A stretch of 64,000 bases of DNA from an uncultured Chthonomonas sp. Lineage in GTDB: Bacteria > Armatimonadota > Chthonomonadetes > Chthonomonadales > CAJBBX01. The stretch is taken from the NCBI GenBank assembly GCA_903951425.1, contig CAJBBX010000098.1:1-64000 (forward strand), read 5' to 3'. Of this stretch, positions 17,164-25,868 are shown one piece after another; within the stretch, counting starts at the first letter, position 1, and each line of letters starts with the position of its first letter. The notes under the pieces are model-generated. The model saw nothing but the letters and a program-made list of their open reading frames with translations, was not told where the DNA came from and searched no databases. The position numbers were made by a program, and so were the translations under genes.

Positions 17164-17192
17164 ATTATAACGCCACCGGGAGCAGGTGTCAA
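17164..17192 (-). promoter_or_regulatory. consensus sigma-70 promoter of the dcw operon
   Basis: On the minus strand a perfect TTGACA (17187-17192) and a perfect TATAAT (17164-17169) are separated by exactly 17 bp. Transcription would start near 17157, leaving a leader of about 85 nt before mraZ. It is the strongest promoter visible in the window and should drive mraZ through ftsZ2. Confidence 0.9.
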
Positions 17193-17293
17193 CCACCCGT
17201 CACGCTTGACCCGCGGGCGATTTTTGCGATTTTTCGGCGTGCCGCCGTCGAACGCGCTTGGCGTGCGTACGTGCGGTGATGGAGGAGCGTCAA

Positions 17294-18079
17294 ATGTCGT
17301 TGCTGACACGGCTTGGGGCCACGCTGGGCATCTGCGGAGCGCGGGTGCGGATCGACGTAGCAGGCCCATCGCAGTATCGCGGCGGTGAGGTCGCGGGGAC
17401 GGTTACGCTGGCTGGCGGGGCTGAGGCGCAAGCGGTGGAGAAGCTCACCGTAGATCTCTGCGAGTACTGGGTCACGGGTAGCGGGAAGAACCGCACGCAT
17501 CATGAGCGGGTCATCGAACGGTGCGTCGCCGCCGAGCTTGTTACCGCAACTCCTGGACAGGAAGGAGCCCACGACTTCACGGTCCGGCTGCCGCAGTCGG
17601 CGCGATGCTCGCGGCGGCGGGAGGGGTGGATTCTCCGAGCCGAGGCGCACATCGCCATGGCGGTCGATGCGCGCGGCGCGGCCGAGTTGAAGGTGCTGCC
17701 CCAGCCGGAGATTCTGGCGCTTCAGCGGGCCCTGCGTGATGTCCTGGGCTTCACGCCGCTCTCATGGCAGGGCGACGAGCCTGTGGTCCGCTACACGTTC
17801 GCGGCGCCTGAGTGGGCCAGGGGCCAGATCGACGGCGTCGTGCTGGCGGTCTTCGCGGACGGCTCTACGGTGACCGGCAACCTCGAACTGAACATGCAGG
17901 AGCACGGAGTCGGCGACATGTTCCGGGCCATGGTGGCCATGGACCGCAGGAGCGAGCCGCTGGCCATCCCCCGCGAGCTGCTCCTCACCAAGCGCGGTTC
18001 ACCCGACCCGCAGGCGGCGGCCGGGCACCTCTACAGGGCGCTGGCGGCCGCCGGGATCACCACCGCGCGGCCCGCGTAG
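17294..18079 (+). CDS. Spo0M-like arrestin-fold protein
   Basis: A 261-residue protein resembling SpoOM (sporulation-control protein) of the arrestin-like superfamily. The N-terminal half has the Spo0M pattern (LGICGARVRID, then YRGGEVAGTVTLAGG, then KLTVDLCEYWVTG). The C-terminal half has the second beta-sandwich with the typical ELNMQEHGVGDMFRAM stretch. In Bacillus Spo0M influences sporulation and division; here the role is unknown. GGAGGAG 6 nt upstream of ATG 17294 selects this start over an in-frame ATG at 17258. The gene is divergent from mraZ and convergent with the next gene, with only 3 bp between stops. Confidence 0.75.
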   Translation: MSLLTRLGATLGICGARVRIDVAGPSQYRGGEVAGTVTLAGGAEAQAVEKLTVDLCEYWVTGSGKNRTHHERVIERCVAAELVTATPGQEGAHDFTVRLPQSARCSRRREGWILRAEAHIAMAVDARGAAELKVLPQPEILALQRALRDVLGFTPLSWQGDEPVVRYTFAAPEWARGQIDGVVLAVFADGSTVTGNLELNMQEHGVGDMFRAMVAMDRRSEPLAIPRELLLTKRGSPDPQAAAGHLYRALAAAGITTARPA

Positions 18080-18082
18080 AGA

Positions 18083-18769
18083 TCAGGCGGCTGCGGGGAG
18101 TGCGGCCGCCTCGGCGGCGTTGAGAGCGTCCGCATAGATGTCCTCCACGCCCGAGCGATAGACCCAGAGGGTGACGCTGGTGTAGCCCAGGGCGCCGGCT
18201 GCGGCTGCGGCCGCCACGACGGCGGGGGCCAGCAGCCGCGCGAGGCTACGCCGCTCCTCCAGCGTCACAACCTGGCTCTGGCGCATGAGGTCATCGACGA
18301 AGTCGGGCAGCACCGCCGTTCGGGCGCCGGCCTCGCGCCCGATGCGGAGTGCGGCCTCCAGCGCGGCCTGCACGTCTGCCACGGAGAAGCGCTTGGCTTC
18401 GTCCAGCACGACGGCCAGGGCGGCGTTGCGGAACCGATACCGGCCGCCGGGGGCCAGGATCGCCGTGCCGCGGGCCGAGGAACCGACGGCGTCGGCCGCC
18501 TTCTGCGCCGCGTTGGCCGTGGCGTCGCGCACCCACTTGGCGATGCCCGCGGCCATCCGCAGGTCGGTCGCCACAGGCGCAACGACGAGATCGGCGCCGC
18601 GGGGCATCTGCCTCTCGCGGACGGCTACCTCGACCCACGCGCCGCCCAGCCTGGCGAGACCCGCCGAGCGGCTGTTCAAGCGCACGGTCGCCCACGCCAT
18701 GGCGAACGCCGCAACGGGCGTCAGGAGCGTCGCCACTCCGACCAATACCCAACCCGGAATAGACTCCAT
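18083..18769 (-). CDS. membrane-anchored macro-domain-like protein
   Basis: A 228-residue protein with hydrophobic segments at both ends (about 6-28 and 180-205) flanking a soluble domain. The domain reads like a macro (ADP-ribose-binding) fold: ADLVVAPVATDLRMAAGIAKWV corresponds to the NAAN/GGGVAGAI region, followed by GTAILAPGG, then a helix and ARTAVLPDF. The NAAN residues that position distal ribose are not conserved (APVAT), so binding or hydrolysis of ADP-ribose is uncertain. GGAGG 7 nt upstream favours ATG 18769 over the GTG one codon earlier. Convergent with the Spo0M-like gene. The family call is by pattern only. Confidence 0.55.
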   Translation of the reverse strand: MESIPGWVLVGVATLLTPVAAFAMAWATVRLNSRSAGLARLGGAWVEVAVRERQMPRGADLVVAPVATDLRMAAGIAKWVRDATANAAQKAADAVGSSARGTAILAPGGRYRFRNAALAVVLDEAKRFSVADVQAALEAALRIGREAGARTAVLPDFVDDLMRQSQVVTLEERRSLARLLAPAVVAAAAAAGALGYTSVTLWVYRSGVEDIYADALNAAEAAALPAAA

Positions 18770-18891
18770 CACAACACCTCCGCCTTACGCGCAGACGCCC
18801 CGCCGGATGTTACCGGCCGGGCGCCATCGCTCAACTCTACGTAAGAAGGGCCGGGCTCATTCCTGGGCGCCGGCCCCTCGAGGCGCAAAGG

Positions 18892-20229
18892 TCAGGCCGC
18901 AAGCTCCTCGGCCGGCTTCTGCTCATTGCCGCTCCTGAACGTGGCGGCGAAGACCAGCATGATGACGCCCGCAGCGATGCACGGAATCCCCCAGACGTTA
19001 AGCCACTGGATTCTCTCGGCCACGGTGTAGAACGCCACGAGCTTGCCGGCCACCTGCGCACCGATGAGCATGCCCACGCCCTGCGTCACCAGCACCAGGA
19101 AGCCCTGCACCTGGCCGCGAATCCTCGGCGGGGCAATACCGTCGACATAAATCTGTCCGGTCACGAAGAAGAAGTCGTAGCAGATACCGTGAAGAAGTAT
19201 GCCCATCAGCACCAGGGGGTGAACACCGTCCCCAACTATCGCGCCCCAAACGCCGTACTGCGCAATCGCGTGCAGCACCGCACCGTCCGCCAACGGTGCG
19301 TGGCTAGCGGCAAAGGCGAACAGACCGTACCGAACCACCCAAGCCGCCATGCCCACTAGGAGCATCCACTTCACGCCGAGGCGCGCGAAGCAGAGCGGCA
19401 TAACGAGCATGAAGAATATCTCGGACATCTGGCCCAAAGACATCAGCGATGCCACCTCCTTCACACCCGTACCGCCGACGAAGACCGGCGCGTACGAGTA
19501 GTAGAAGGCCAGCGGGATACAGATAAGGAACGAGCTCACCACGAATACGGCGAATGAGCCGTTCCGCATTAACTTCAGCGACTGCACGCCGAGGATGTCG
19601 CCCACACTCGACGTCTTGCCGGCTGCGGGAGGCGGCGTATGCGGCAGCATGAAGCTGTAAACGCCCAGCAACACCGCCGCGCCAGCGGCGACGTAGAACT
19701 GAACTGCCTTGGTGTCGCCCTGCAGCAGCGAGCTAACGACGAGGTTCGCCACGATCCAGCCGATGGTGCCGAACACCCGGATGAGCGGGAACTGCTTCTT
19801 CTGGTCGGTCACGTGGCTAAACGCCACGGTGTTTGTAAGGCCCAGCGTGGGCATGAAGCAGATGGCGTGGAGCAACAGGACGATGTCGAATACCGTGCGG
19901 TCACCAAGGATCCAGAGGTTGTACGTCTCACGCATCGGCGCGACGGACGGCAGCATCGTCAGCGTGATGCCGCTGAGGAGGCACATGACACCCAGGACCT
20001 TTTGCGTGGAGAAGAACCGATCGGCGATGATACCAAGGAAGAACGGCGAGATGATCGCTGCAATCGGGCAAACCGAATAAGCCCAAGGGATAGCGGCATC
20101 CATGCCCTGAGCCTTCAGGAAGTTGCCGACCGTCACGTACCAGCCGCCCCACACAAAGAACTCCAGGAACATCATCACCGACAGGCGCGCCCCGATCGCG
20201 GCCTCCGGTTTCTTCACGCTGTCCGTCAT
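18892..20229 (-). CDS. MFS transporter, nucleoside:H+ symporter (NupG-like) type
   Basis: A 445-residue polytopic permease with about twelve hydrophobic segments. The opening (GARLSVMMFLEFFVWGGWYVTVG), the LGIIADRFFSTQKVLG loop after the third helix, and a late DFFFVTGQIYVDGIAPPRIRGQVQG segment match the nucleoside/H+ symporter branch of the major facilitator superfamily. The substrate is not certain. AGGAG 9 nt upstream selects ATG 20229; the longer frame to 20403 runs through intergenic repeats. No operon partner. Confidence 0.8.
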   Translation of the reverse strand: MTDSVKKPEAAIGARLSVMMFLEFFVWGGWYVTVGNFLKAQGMDAAIPWAYSVCPIAAIISPFFLGIIADRFFSTQKVLGVMCLLSGITLTMLPSVAPMRETYNLWILGDRTVFDIVLLLHAICFMPTLGLTNTVAFSHVTDQKKQFPLIRVFGTIGWIVANLVVSSLLQGDTKAVQFYVAAGAAVLLGVYSFMLPHTPPPAAGKTSSVGDILGVQSLKLMRNGSFAVFVVSSFLICIPLAFYYSYAPVFVGGTGVKEVASLMSLGQMSEIFFMLVMPLCFARLGVKWMLLVGMAAWVVRYGLFAFAASHAPLADGAVLHAIAQYGVWGAIVGDGVHPLVLMGILLHGICYDFFFVTGQIYVDGIAPPRIRGQVQGFLVLVTQGVGMLIGAQVAGKLVAFYTVAERIQWLNVWGIPCIAAGVIMLVFAATFRSGNEQKPAEELAA

Positions 20230-20318
20230 AGGGTCGTACTCCTCTCGGTTCGGATACGGCGGTGTCGCCGAACCATGTATGATTCGACGGCGCGCCTGGA
20301 TTTCCTCCATGGATGCGG

Positions 20319-20390
20319 ACTCGGGCACGTAGGCCCGAGCCACCGGGAAGATCGGAGCCACCGGAAGGGGCCGAGCCACCGGAAGTCGGG
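20319..20390. repeat. dispersed hairpin copy 1 plus three 18-nt tandem repeats
   Basis: CTCGGGC (20320-20326) and GCCCGAG (20333-20339) form a hairpin with a 6-nt loop, copy 1 of a dispersed family. Starting inside it, GAGCCACCGG-type 18-mers repeat exactly three times (20337-20354, 20355-20372, 20373-20390). The block lies between the divergent MFS and YjbH-like genes. Confidence 0.8.
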
Positions 20391-20421
20391 GCTGAGAGCG
20401 CACTCGTCGGCGGGTGATGCA

Positions 20422-20450
20422 TTGACTACCGGGCGTGTGCGTGTTACCAT
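20422..20450 (+). promoter_or_regulatory. likely promoter of the yjbH-like operon
   Basis: TTGACT (20422-20427) and TACCAT (20445-20450) are separated by 17 bp, matching sigma-70 at 5/6 and 4/6 positions. Start of transcription near 20457 would give a leader of about 37 nt. Nothing else competes in this gap. Confidence 0.5.
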
Positions 20451-20493
20451 GACGGCTGTTGCAGCTGGAAATCTACACTGAGAGGTGACCAAC

Positions 20494-22362
20494 GTGCCCA
20501 GATCGCCGGCGCTTACCTTCTCGGCAGCGGCGGGGCTGGCCCTCGTGGCCTGCGGCGCGCTCTGCCAGGAGCCGCCCGCGCCCCTTACGCAGCCGGCTAC
20601 GATCAACGGTCTGACCGGGTTAATCCGCGTCCCGACCGCCGAGATCCTGCCCGACGGACTCTACCACCTGGTCTGGACGCCGCCCTACGGTGGGCTGTCG
20701 ACCTCCATGGCCGGGCGCGTCAACTACTCCATCGGCATGAGCGTCCTCCCGAGGACGGAGCTCTCGCTCAGCCTCAGCTCGCCGTCGCTCGCCACCGACC
20801 TGGCCCTCCATGGGAAGTACCAGATCAGGCCAGGCGGAGCGGGCAGGCCCGCCATTGCCGTCGGCGTCGTCGATGCCGGCCGCAACTTCGAGAGCAAGAA
20901 CACCGCCTACGCCGTGGCTACCTGGCGCGTGCTGAACGACCGCGCGGCCCTCACGCTGGGCGGCTCGGCCGGGGGCCTCAACGGACTGCTGGCCGGCGCC
21001 CAGTGCTCCCTCTACCCGTGGCTCACGCTGCAGGCCGAGTTCGACGGCGACCGCGCCAACGCCGGCGTGGTGCTGCAGCATGGACGCACGTGGCTCCGCG
21101 CGGCCGACACGAACGCGGGCACTGCGGTGACCGTGGGCTTCGCGGCCCCGCTCACCAGCCTGCCGATCCGCCGCCCGGCGACCGCGCCGGCCGCATCGGC
21201 GGGCTCAGCCGACGCCGTGGCCCAGGCCGTGGCCGCGCTGGGCATGGAGGATGTCCGCACGGCAACATCCGGCGGCACACTGACAGTGGCCTATGAGAAC
21301 CGCGTCTACACGCTGGACGAGGCCGACGGCATGCTGGCCGTCTTCGGCGCACTGGCCGAAAGCGCTCCGGCGGAGTCCACCACCTGGCGGCTCGTGCCGC
21401 AGCGGCGCGGCATCGCGCTGGCCGAAGTGGCAACATCCCCGGCGGCCTACCGCTCGTTCGCTTCGGGCAGCATGTCCGCCGAGCAGTTCACCGCGCAGTG
21501 CGACCGCGTCTTCCTGCCCGGCAAGTCCGCCGGCGTTGAGGGCGTGGCTCTGAACGCGCTGGCCGGCCGCACAGACCTCGAGATCGGACCCGGCATCAAG
21601 ACCCAGATCGGCACCGAGACCGGCGTGGCCAAGGTGGGGCTCTCGGTTCGCCCCGAAGCCACCGTGCAGCTGGGCCGAGGCGCCGTCGCCAACGCCCGCA
21701 TGAGCCTGCCCCTGGGCGGGGACCTCTACCGCTACGAGTCGAAGAAGCTGCGCACGGACCGGGCCATCTTGGCCTACGCCTTCGCGCCGGCGGCCGGCTG
21801 GCTGGCGCAGATCTCGGCCGGCCGTTACCCGATGTCGTCCGACGGCGCGGTGCTGGAGGTGCTGAACGCGCCCACCTCGCGGCTCCTGCTGCGGGCTACC
21901 GGCGGATTCGCGAACAACGACCTGTTGGAGAACCAGCCCTACGGCGTGGCCGAGGCCGTCTACTCGCTGCCCGCATGGAACGCCTACGTCAGGCTGCTGG
22001 GCGGCAAGTTCCTTTCGTCCGACACGGGCGCGGGAATCGACCTGGTCCGCTTCTTCGGCCAGACGCAGGTGGCGCTGGCCCTGCGTTCGACTACGAGGTC
22101 CGACACCATCGGCGTGCGCGTCTCGTTGCCGCTTGGTCCGAGGGTGCAGCCCTCGCGGCCGTCGGCGCTACGGGTGCGCACGCCGAGCTACCTGGACTAC
22201 ACACTGCGGTCGGCGATGCAGTCGTCCAACTTCCTCTACCTGGCCGATGAGACCGCGCAAGAGCTCTCTATCGGACCGGACCTGATCGACGGCTTCACGA
22301 ACCGCTACCGGCTGCTGCCTTCCGGTAACTGGTTCGGCGCCGGCTCGGAGGTGCTTCGATGA
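20494..22362 (+). CDS. YjbH-like outer-membrane exopolysaccharide-associated protein
   Basis: A 622-residue exported protein. After a signal peptide ending near CGALCQEP it shows the YjbH opening (TINGLTGLIRVPTAEILPDG), followed by many alternating beta-strand segments typical of an outer-membrane beta-barrel. A second block (about 340-560) repeats the style with GLSVRPEATVQLGRG and later strands. YjbH family proteins are linked to exopolysaccharide secretion in Proteobacteria. Start: GTG 20494 has GAGAGG 8 nt upstream; a GTG at 20485 is possible. The stop overlaps the lipoprotein start (ATGA), so the two are co-translated. Supports a diderm envelope. Confidence 0.75.
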   Translation: MPRSPALTFSAAAGLALVACGALCQEPPAPLTQPATINGLTGLIRVPTAEILPDGLYHLVWTPPYGGLSTSMAGRVNYSIGMSVLPRTELSLSLSSPSLATDLALHGKYQIRPGGAGRPAIAVGVVDAGRNFESKNTAYAVATWRVLNDRAALTLGGSAGGLNGLLAGAQCSLYPWLTLQAEFDGDRANAGVVLQHGRTWLRAADTNAGTAVTVGFAAPLTSLPIRRPATAPAASAGSADAVAQAVAALGMEDVRTATSGGTLTVAYENRVYTLDEADGMLAVFGALAESAPAESTTWRLVPQRRGIALAEVATSPAAYRSFASGSMSAEQFTAQCDRVFLPGKSAGVEGVALNALAGRTDLEIGPGIKTQIGTETGVAKVGLSVRPEATVQLGRGAVANARMSLPLGGDLYRYESKKLRTDRAILAYAFAPAAGWLAQISAGRYPMSSDGAVLEVLNAPTSRLLLRATGGFANNDLLENQPYGVAEAVYSLPAWNAYVRLLGGKFLSSDTGAGIDLVRFFGQTQVALALRSTTRSDTIGVRVSLPLGPRVQPSRPSALRVRTPSYLDYTLRSAMQSSNFLYLADETAQELSIGPDLIDGFTNRYRLLPSGNWFGAGSEVLR

Positions 22363-23444
22363 GCCGAACCTGGCGCATGACAACGGCCCTGGCTTCTGCC
22401 GCCGCCCTGGCCGCACTCTGGGGTTGCGGCGGTGGCGGAGCCACCTCGGGTTCGCTGCAGGGCTTCGTAAAGGACGCCGCAGGCAAGCCGATCGCCGGAT
22501 GCTCGGTGAGCGCCCTGGGAGCCACAGCCACGACCGACGGCGACGGGCTCTACCGTCTCAACGACCTGCCGGAGGCCACCGCTGTGGTGAGCTACCGGGC
22601 GGCAGGCTACACGCCATCGGTGGCGCGGGTGCCCGTGGCCATTGGCCAGACCAGCCAGTGGCACCCCACGCTAACGGTAGCGCAACCGGCTTCCGCGCAG
22701 GCCACCGCGGCCACGGTAAGCGCCGGCCACGACCGTGGTGACGGCACAGGCGCAGGCATCAGCCTGCCGGCCTCCGCGCTGAAGACCAGCGCCGCCACCG
22801 TCAACGTGGGCATCACGGCCGTGATGCCGTCGGATACCGGCTTCGCTGCCTCGGCGCCGGGCTCGGCTGCAGGGCCGGCCCGCACCGCGCTGGGTCGAGC
22901 CTGCATCAGCATCACCGATCCGTCCGGGGCCGCCGTGGCGCTGGACGCGAGCAAAACCGTATCCGTGACCATCACCCTGAGCGCCGCGGGCGCCACGGGG
23001 CTGACGAGCGCGGGCCTCTATCACCTCGACGCGGCGACGGGCGTCTGGAGCCTGGTCGGAACCGCCAATCGCGCGCCGACGGGCTTCGCCTTCGACGGTT
23101 CGGCGCCGGCAGCCACGGGCTGGTACGAACTGGCCGTTCCCGCAGCCACTCCGCTGACCATCCAGACGCTTGTTGTGGAGGAACCCTCCAGCATGAGGCC
23201 GGTCATCGGCGCCACGGTGCGGGCGCAGTCGGTCTCCGGCTCGGCGGACGTGTATGCCCCAACCGACGCCGCCGGCCGGGCCGAGTTGGTGGTCCCCAGC
23301 GGAGACTACAAGGTCACGGCATCCAAGCTGCCGCCGCCCTACGTGTACGTCCAGAAGGGGCAGTTGAAGAGGACCACCGGCAGCGGAACGCTGCAGGTGA
23401 CCTACTGGCTGCAGCCGCAGGGAGGCGCATCGGGCGGCAACTGA
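22359..23444 (+). CDS. lipoprotein with carboxypeptidase-regulatory-like domain
   Basis: A 361-residue predicted lipoprotein: a hydrophobic signal followed by the lipobox LWGC near residue 23 and a Gly-rich segment. Residues about 33-92 form a carboxypeptidase-regulatory-like beta-sandwich (GFVKDAAGKPIAGCSVSALG through GLYRLNDLP). The middle resembles extracellular Ig-like or ZU5-type modules, and residues about 275-340 hold a second CarboxypepD-like unit (DAAGRAELVVPSGDYKVTASK). The start overlaps the YjbH-like stop, suggesting a partner lipoprotein for that envelope protein, analogous to but not homologous with YjbF. Confidence 0.65.
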   Translation: MSRTWRMTTALASAAALAALWGCGGGGATSGSLQGFVKDAAGKPIAGCSVSALGATATTDGDGLYRLNDLPEATAVVSYRAAGYTPSVARVPVAIGQTSQWHPTLTVAQPASAQATAATVSAGHDRGDGTGAGISLPASALKTSAATVNVGITAVMPSDTGFAASAPGSAAGPARTALGRACISITDPSGAAVALDASKTVSVTITLSAAGATGLTSAGLYHLDAATGVWSLVGTANRAPTGFAFDGSAPAATGWYELAVPAATPLTIQTLVVEEPSSMRPVIGATVRAQSVSGSADVYAPTDAAGRAELVVPSGDYKVTASKLPPPYVYVQKGQLKRTTGSGTLQVTYWLQPQGGASGGN

Positions 23445-23469
23445 GCCAGACGGCGCGTTGACGCAATAA

Positions 23470-23498
23470 GGGGACCGGCAGACGGCTTGCCGGTCCCC
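23470..23498. terminator. bidirectional terminator
   Basis: GGGGACCGGCA (23470-23480) and TGCCGGTCCCC (23488-23498) form a perfect 11-bp stem with a 7-nt loop, followed by TTCCCT. It lies between convergent genes (lipoprotein and redoxin-like). Confidence 0.75.
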
Positions 23499-23529
23499 TT
23501 CCCTATGCCTGGCCGCCTGCCGCTGAGGC

Positions 23530-24585
23530 TTACTTGGCCTTCTTGCTACGAAAGAGCTGCAGCCGTTGCCGCATGGTAGCCTTCACCTGCTCGGGTATCT
23601 CCTTATTGGCCTCGGCGATGGGCATGGCCTTCTCCTGCAGCTCCAAGGCCTTGGCCACATTTCCGAGCTTGTAGTGCGAGTAGGCCAGGGCCGTCAGGAT
23701 GTTGGCGTCCTTGAACTGGGTGATCTCGGCGGAGCGCTGCGAGAGGTCCAGGGCCAGCTTGAAGTCGGGCTTCTTGAGGATCGGGTTGTCGTCCACGATA
23801 GAACGAGCCATGAGCCAGAGCAGGCCCGACTGGTCCTTCAGCTCGCCGGTGAGCAGGACTCGACCGTACTTGTAGGCGGCGGGTTCGTCGGCGCGCATCA
23901 GGATGTCGAACCGCACCAGCACCATGCGCTTGGCCATCTCCTTGTCGGAGGCCATCCACTTGTCCAGGTCGGCCAAGCCCTCCTTGGCCTTGCCCGAGCG
24001 GACCAGGGTCATGATGCGCCCGTAGCGAGCGTTGTCGGCCTTCTCCTTGGCCCGCTCCTTGGCGAATTGGGCCACGTTCCACTTGCCCGCCTCGCTCTGC
24101 CTCAGGGCCCAGTCCAGCCCGCCGCGAGGGTCGCCGATCCAGAGCAGGCTACCGTCCTTGCCCACCAGAAAGGCCATGGGCATGTCCTGCTCATCGGCGG
24201 CCACAAGCCACGCCTTGGCGAGCGCGCCGGTGGTGTCCTGGCCGAAGGTGAAGCCGGCGGCCTTGGCGGCTGCGGCGGCCTTGCGGACGGGCTCCGGACC
24301 GGTGGGATCCTGCACGGCGACCACGGCGAAGCGGACCTTGGGGTAGCGCTTCGTCATTTCGAACAGCCCCTGAAGCACCTGCATGTCCTGATCGCCGGTC
24401 GATGACCAGAAGGTCACCGCCGTGAGCGAACCCTTGGCGAAGGCGGCCAGCGGCTTGCCGACCGTCCACGACACACCCTTGATGGCCGGCGCAGGCGACC
24501 CGGCATTGAGCAGCGGCCCGGCGCCGGCCGATGCCATGGCGAGCGACAACAGAGAGCAGAGCGCGGCAACGCGCAGGAACCTCAT
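23530..24585 (-). CDS. secreted redoxin-fold protein lacking redox cysteines, with helical-repeat tail
   Basis: A 351-residue protein with a signal peptide (MRFLRVAALCSLLSLAMASAG). Residues about 28-165 resemble a TlpA/AhpC redoxin domain (GSPAPAIKGVSW, AVTFWSSTGDQDM, MPMAFLVGKDGSLLWIGDPRGG). The position of the usual CxxC is occupied by WSSTGDQ, so no thiol chemistry is expected. The C-terminal half is Lys/Ala-rich and helical with TPR-like units (ILTALAYSHYKLGNVAKALE). A binding or scaffold role is more likely than a reductase. No operon partner. Confidence 0.65.
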   Translation of the reverse strand: MRFLRVAALCSLLSLAMASAGAGPLLNAGSPAPAIKGVSWTVGKPLAAFAKGSLTAVTFWSSTGDQDMQVLQGLFEMTKRYPKVRFAVVAVQDPTGPEPVRKAAAAAKAAGFTFGQDTTGALAKAWLVAADEQDMPMAFLVGKDGSLLWIGDPRGGLDWALRQSEAGKWNVAQFAKERAKEKADNARYGRIMTLVRSGKAKEGLADLDKWMASDKEMAKRMVLVRFDILMRADEPAAYKYGRVLLTGELKDQSGLLWLMARSIVDDNPILKKPDFKLALDLSQRSAEITQFKDANILTALAYSHYKLGNVAKALELQEKAMPIAEANKEIPEQVKATMRQRLQLFRSKKAK

Positions 24586-24765
24586 CGGATAACCTCCAGA
24601 GAGTAGGGATCACGGACGGCGCCGGGGCCTGGATGGCCCGGGCCGGCTCCACAGGGACAGGATACCCAGAGAGCGCAGGCGGTTGGCCGCCCTGTGCAGG
24701 TTACGCAGGCGCGCAGGTCGAATGTTACGGCAACCTGCGGCAAACGCCGCCAACAGGAGCGAACC

Positions 24766-25863
24766 ATGCAGACCGGGCGTGAGGCCATCGACAGCCTGCT
24801 CCGGCACAGGCCGGCGGATCATGTGCCTTGCCACGACTCACCCTGGGGGGACACCATCACGCGGTGGGTCTCCGAGGGGATGCCCACCGACGACAACGGC
24901 AATGCCGTGGAAATCGTCGAGCACTTCGGCTTCGATATGGTCGGTTGCGGCGGATGGTTCGACTGGCAGCCCATGCAGGGCTTCAGCGAGGTAGTGGAGG
25001 AGACCGAGGCCTGGCGCGTCGTGCGGAACGGCGCGGGCGGCCTGCTCAAGTGGTGGAAGCACCAGAGCGGCACACCGGAGCATATCGACTTCGACATGAC
25101 CTGCCGCGAGGTGTGGGAGACCAAGTACCGTCCGCTGCTCATGAACCCTGACCGCTCGCGGTTGGGCGACCTCGACGCGGTCCGCAAGAACCTGGAGCAC
25201 TGGCGCGGCAAGGGCCGCTGGTGCAGCTACGGGAACCAGTTCATCTGGGAGAACATGCGCGGCAGCCTGGGCGACACCATCATGTACACGGCCCTCGTCA
25301 CCGACCCGGACTGGATCCACGACTACTGCCGCGTTTACACGGACCTCTACAAGTGGGCCTACACGATCCTGATCGAGGAGGCGGGCAAGCCGGACGGCAT
25401 CTGGCTCTACGAGGACCTCGGGTACAAGCACGCGCTCTTCGCCAGCCCCAAGACGCTCTCCAAGCTCATCTTCCCCTACTACGCCGAGATGGTGGAGTTC
25501 TTCCACGGCTACGACCTGCCCGTGGTACTCCATTCCTGCGGCTTCACCGAGCCTGCGGTGCCGCTGGTGGTGGAGGCCGGGTTCGATGCGCTGAACCCCA
25601 TGGAGGTGAAGGCCGGCAACGACCTCTTCAGGCTGACGGAGAAATACGGCGACCGGCTGGCCTGGGTGGGCGGGCTCGACGCGCGCATTCTGGAGAGCGG
25701 CGACCGGGAAGTGATCCGGAAGGGCGTCTCCGGCTTCGTGGATGGGCTGAAGGATCGCGGGGCACGCTTCGTCTACGCTTCGGACCACTCGCTGTCGACC
25801 AACATCGGCTACCAGAACTTCCTCTACAGCCTCGAGGTCTACCGGGAGCACATGATGCTGTAG
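24766..25863 (+). CDS. uroporphyrinogen decarboxylase-like protein (UroD-like 1)
   Basis: A 365-residue TIM-barrel protein of the UroD/MtaA superfamily (COG0407-like). The motif LHSCG near 248-252 is the His-x-Cys pair that binds zinc in corrinoid-dependent methyltransferases such as MtaA; further on, MEVKAGNDL and a YASDHSLS stretch near 337 may provide the remaining ligand in place of Cys. The N-terminal Arg pair of true heme-pathway UroD is not evident and no heme genes are nearby, so a methyltransferase-like or unknown function is more likely than HemE. ATG 24766 has a GGAG site 6 nt upstream. Closest relative in the window is the gene at 61311. Confidence 0.75.
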   Translation: MQTGREAIDSLLRHRPADHVPCHDSPWGDTITRWVSEGMPTDDNGNAVEIVEHFGFDMVGCGGWFDWQPMQGFSEVVEETEAWRVVRNGAGGLLKWWKHQSGTPEHIDFDMTCREVWETKYRPLLMNPDRSRLGDLDAVRKNLEHWRGKGRWCSYGNQFIWENMRGSLGDTIMYTALVTDPDWIHDYCRVYTDLYKWAYTILIEEAGKPDGIWLYEDLGYKHALFASPKTLSKLIFPYYAEMVEFFHGYDLPVVLHSCGFTEPAVPLVVEAGFDALNPMEVKAGNDLFRLTEKYGDRLAWVGGLDARILESGDREVIRKGVSGFVDGLKDRGARFVYASDHSLSTNIGYQNFLYSLEVYREHMML

Positions 25864-25868
25864 GGGCC

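Noticed and set aside
17206-17235. Divergent promoter for the Spo0M-like gene (TTGACC upstream)
   Set aside because: The matching -10 region (T-rich, GATTTT) is poor, so it cannot be supported.
17073-17369. 99-codon upstream extension of MraZ
   Set aside because: It would cover the consensus promoter and leader hairpin; the conserved MraZ start is at 17072.
20337-20390. CRISPR-like array
   Set aside because: Repeats of 18 nt are directly adjoining with no spacers; it is a plain tandem repeat.
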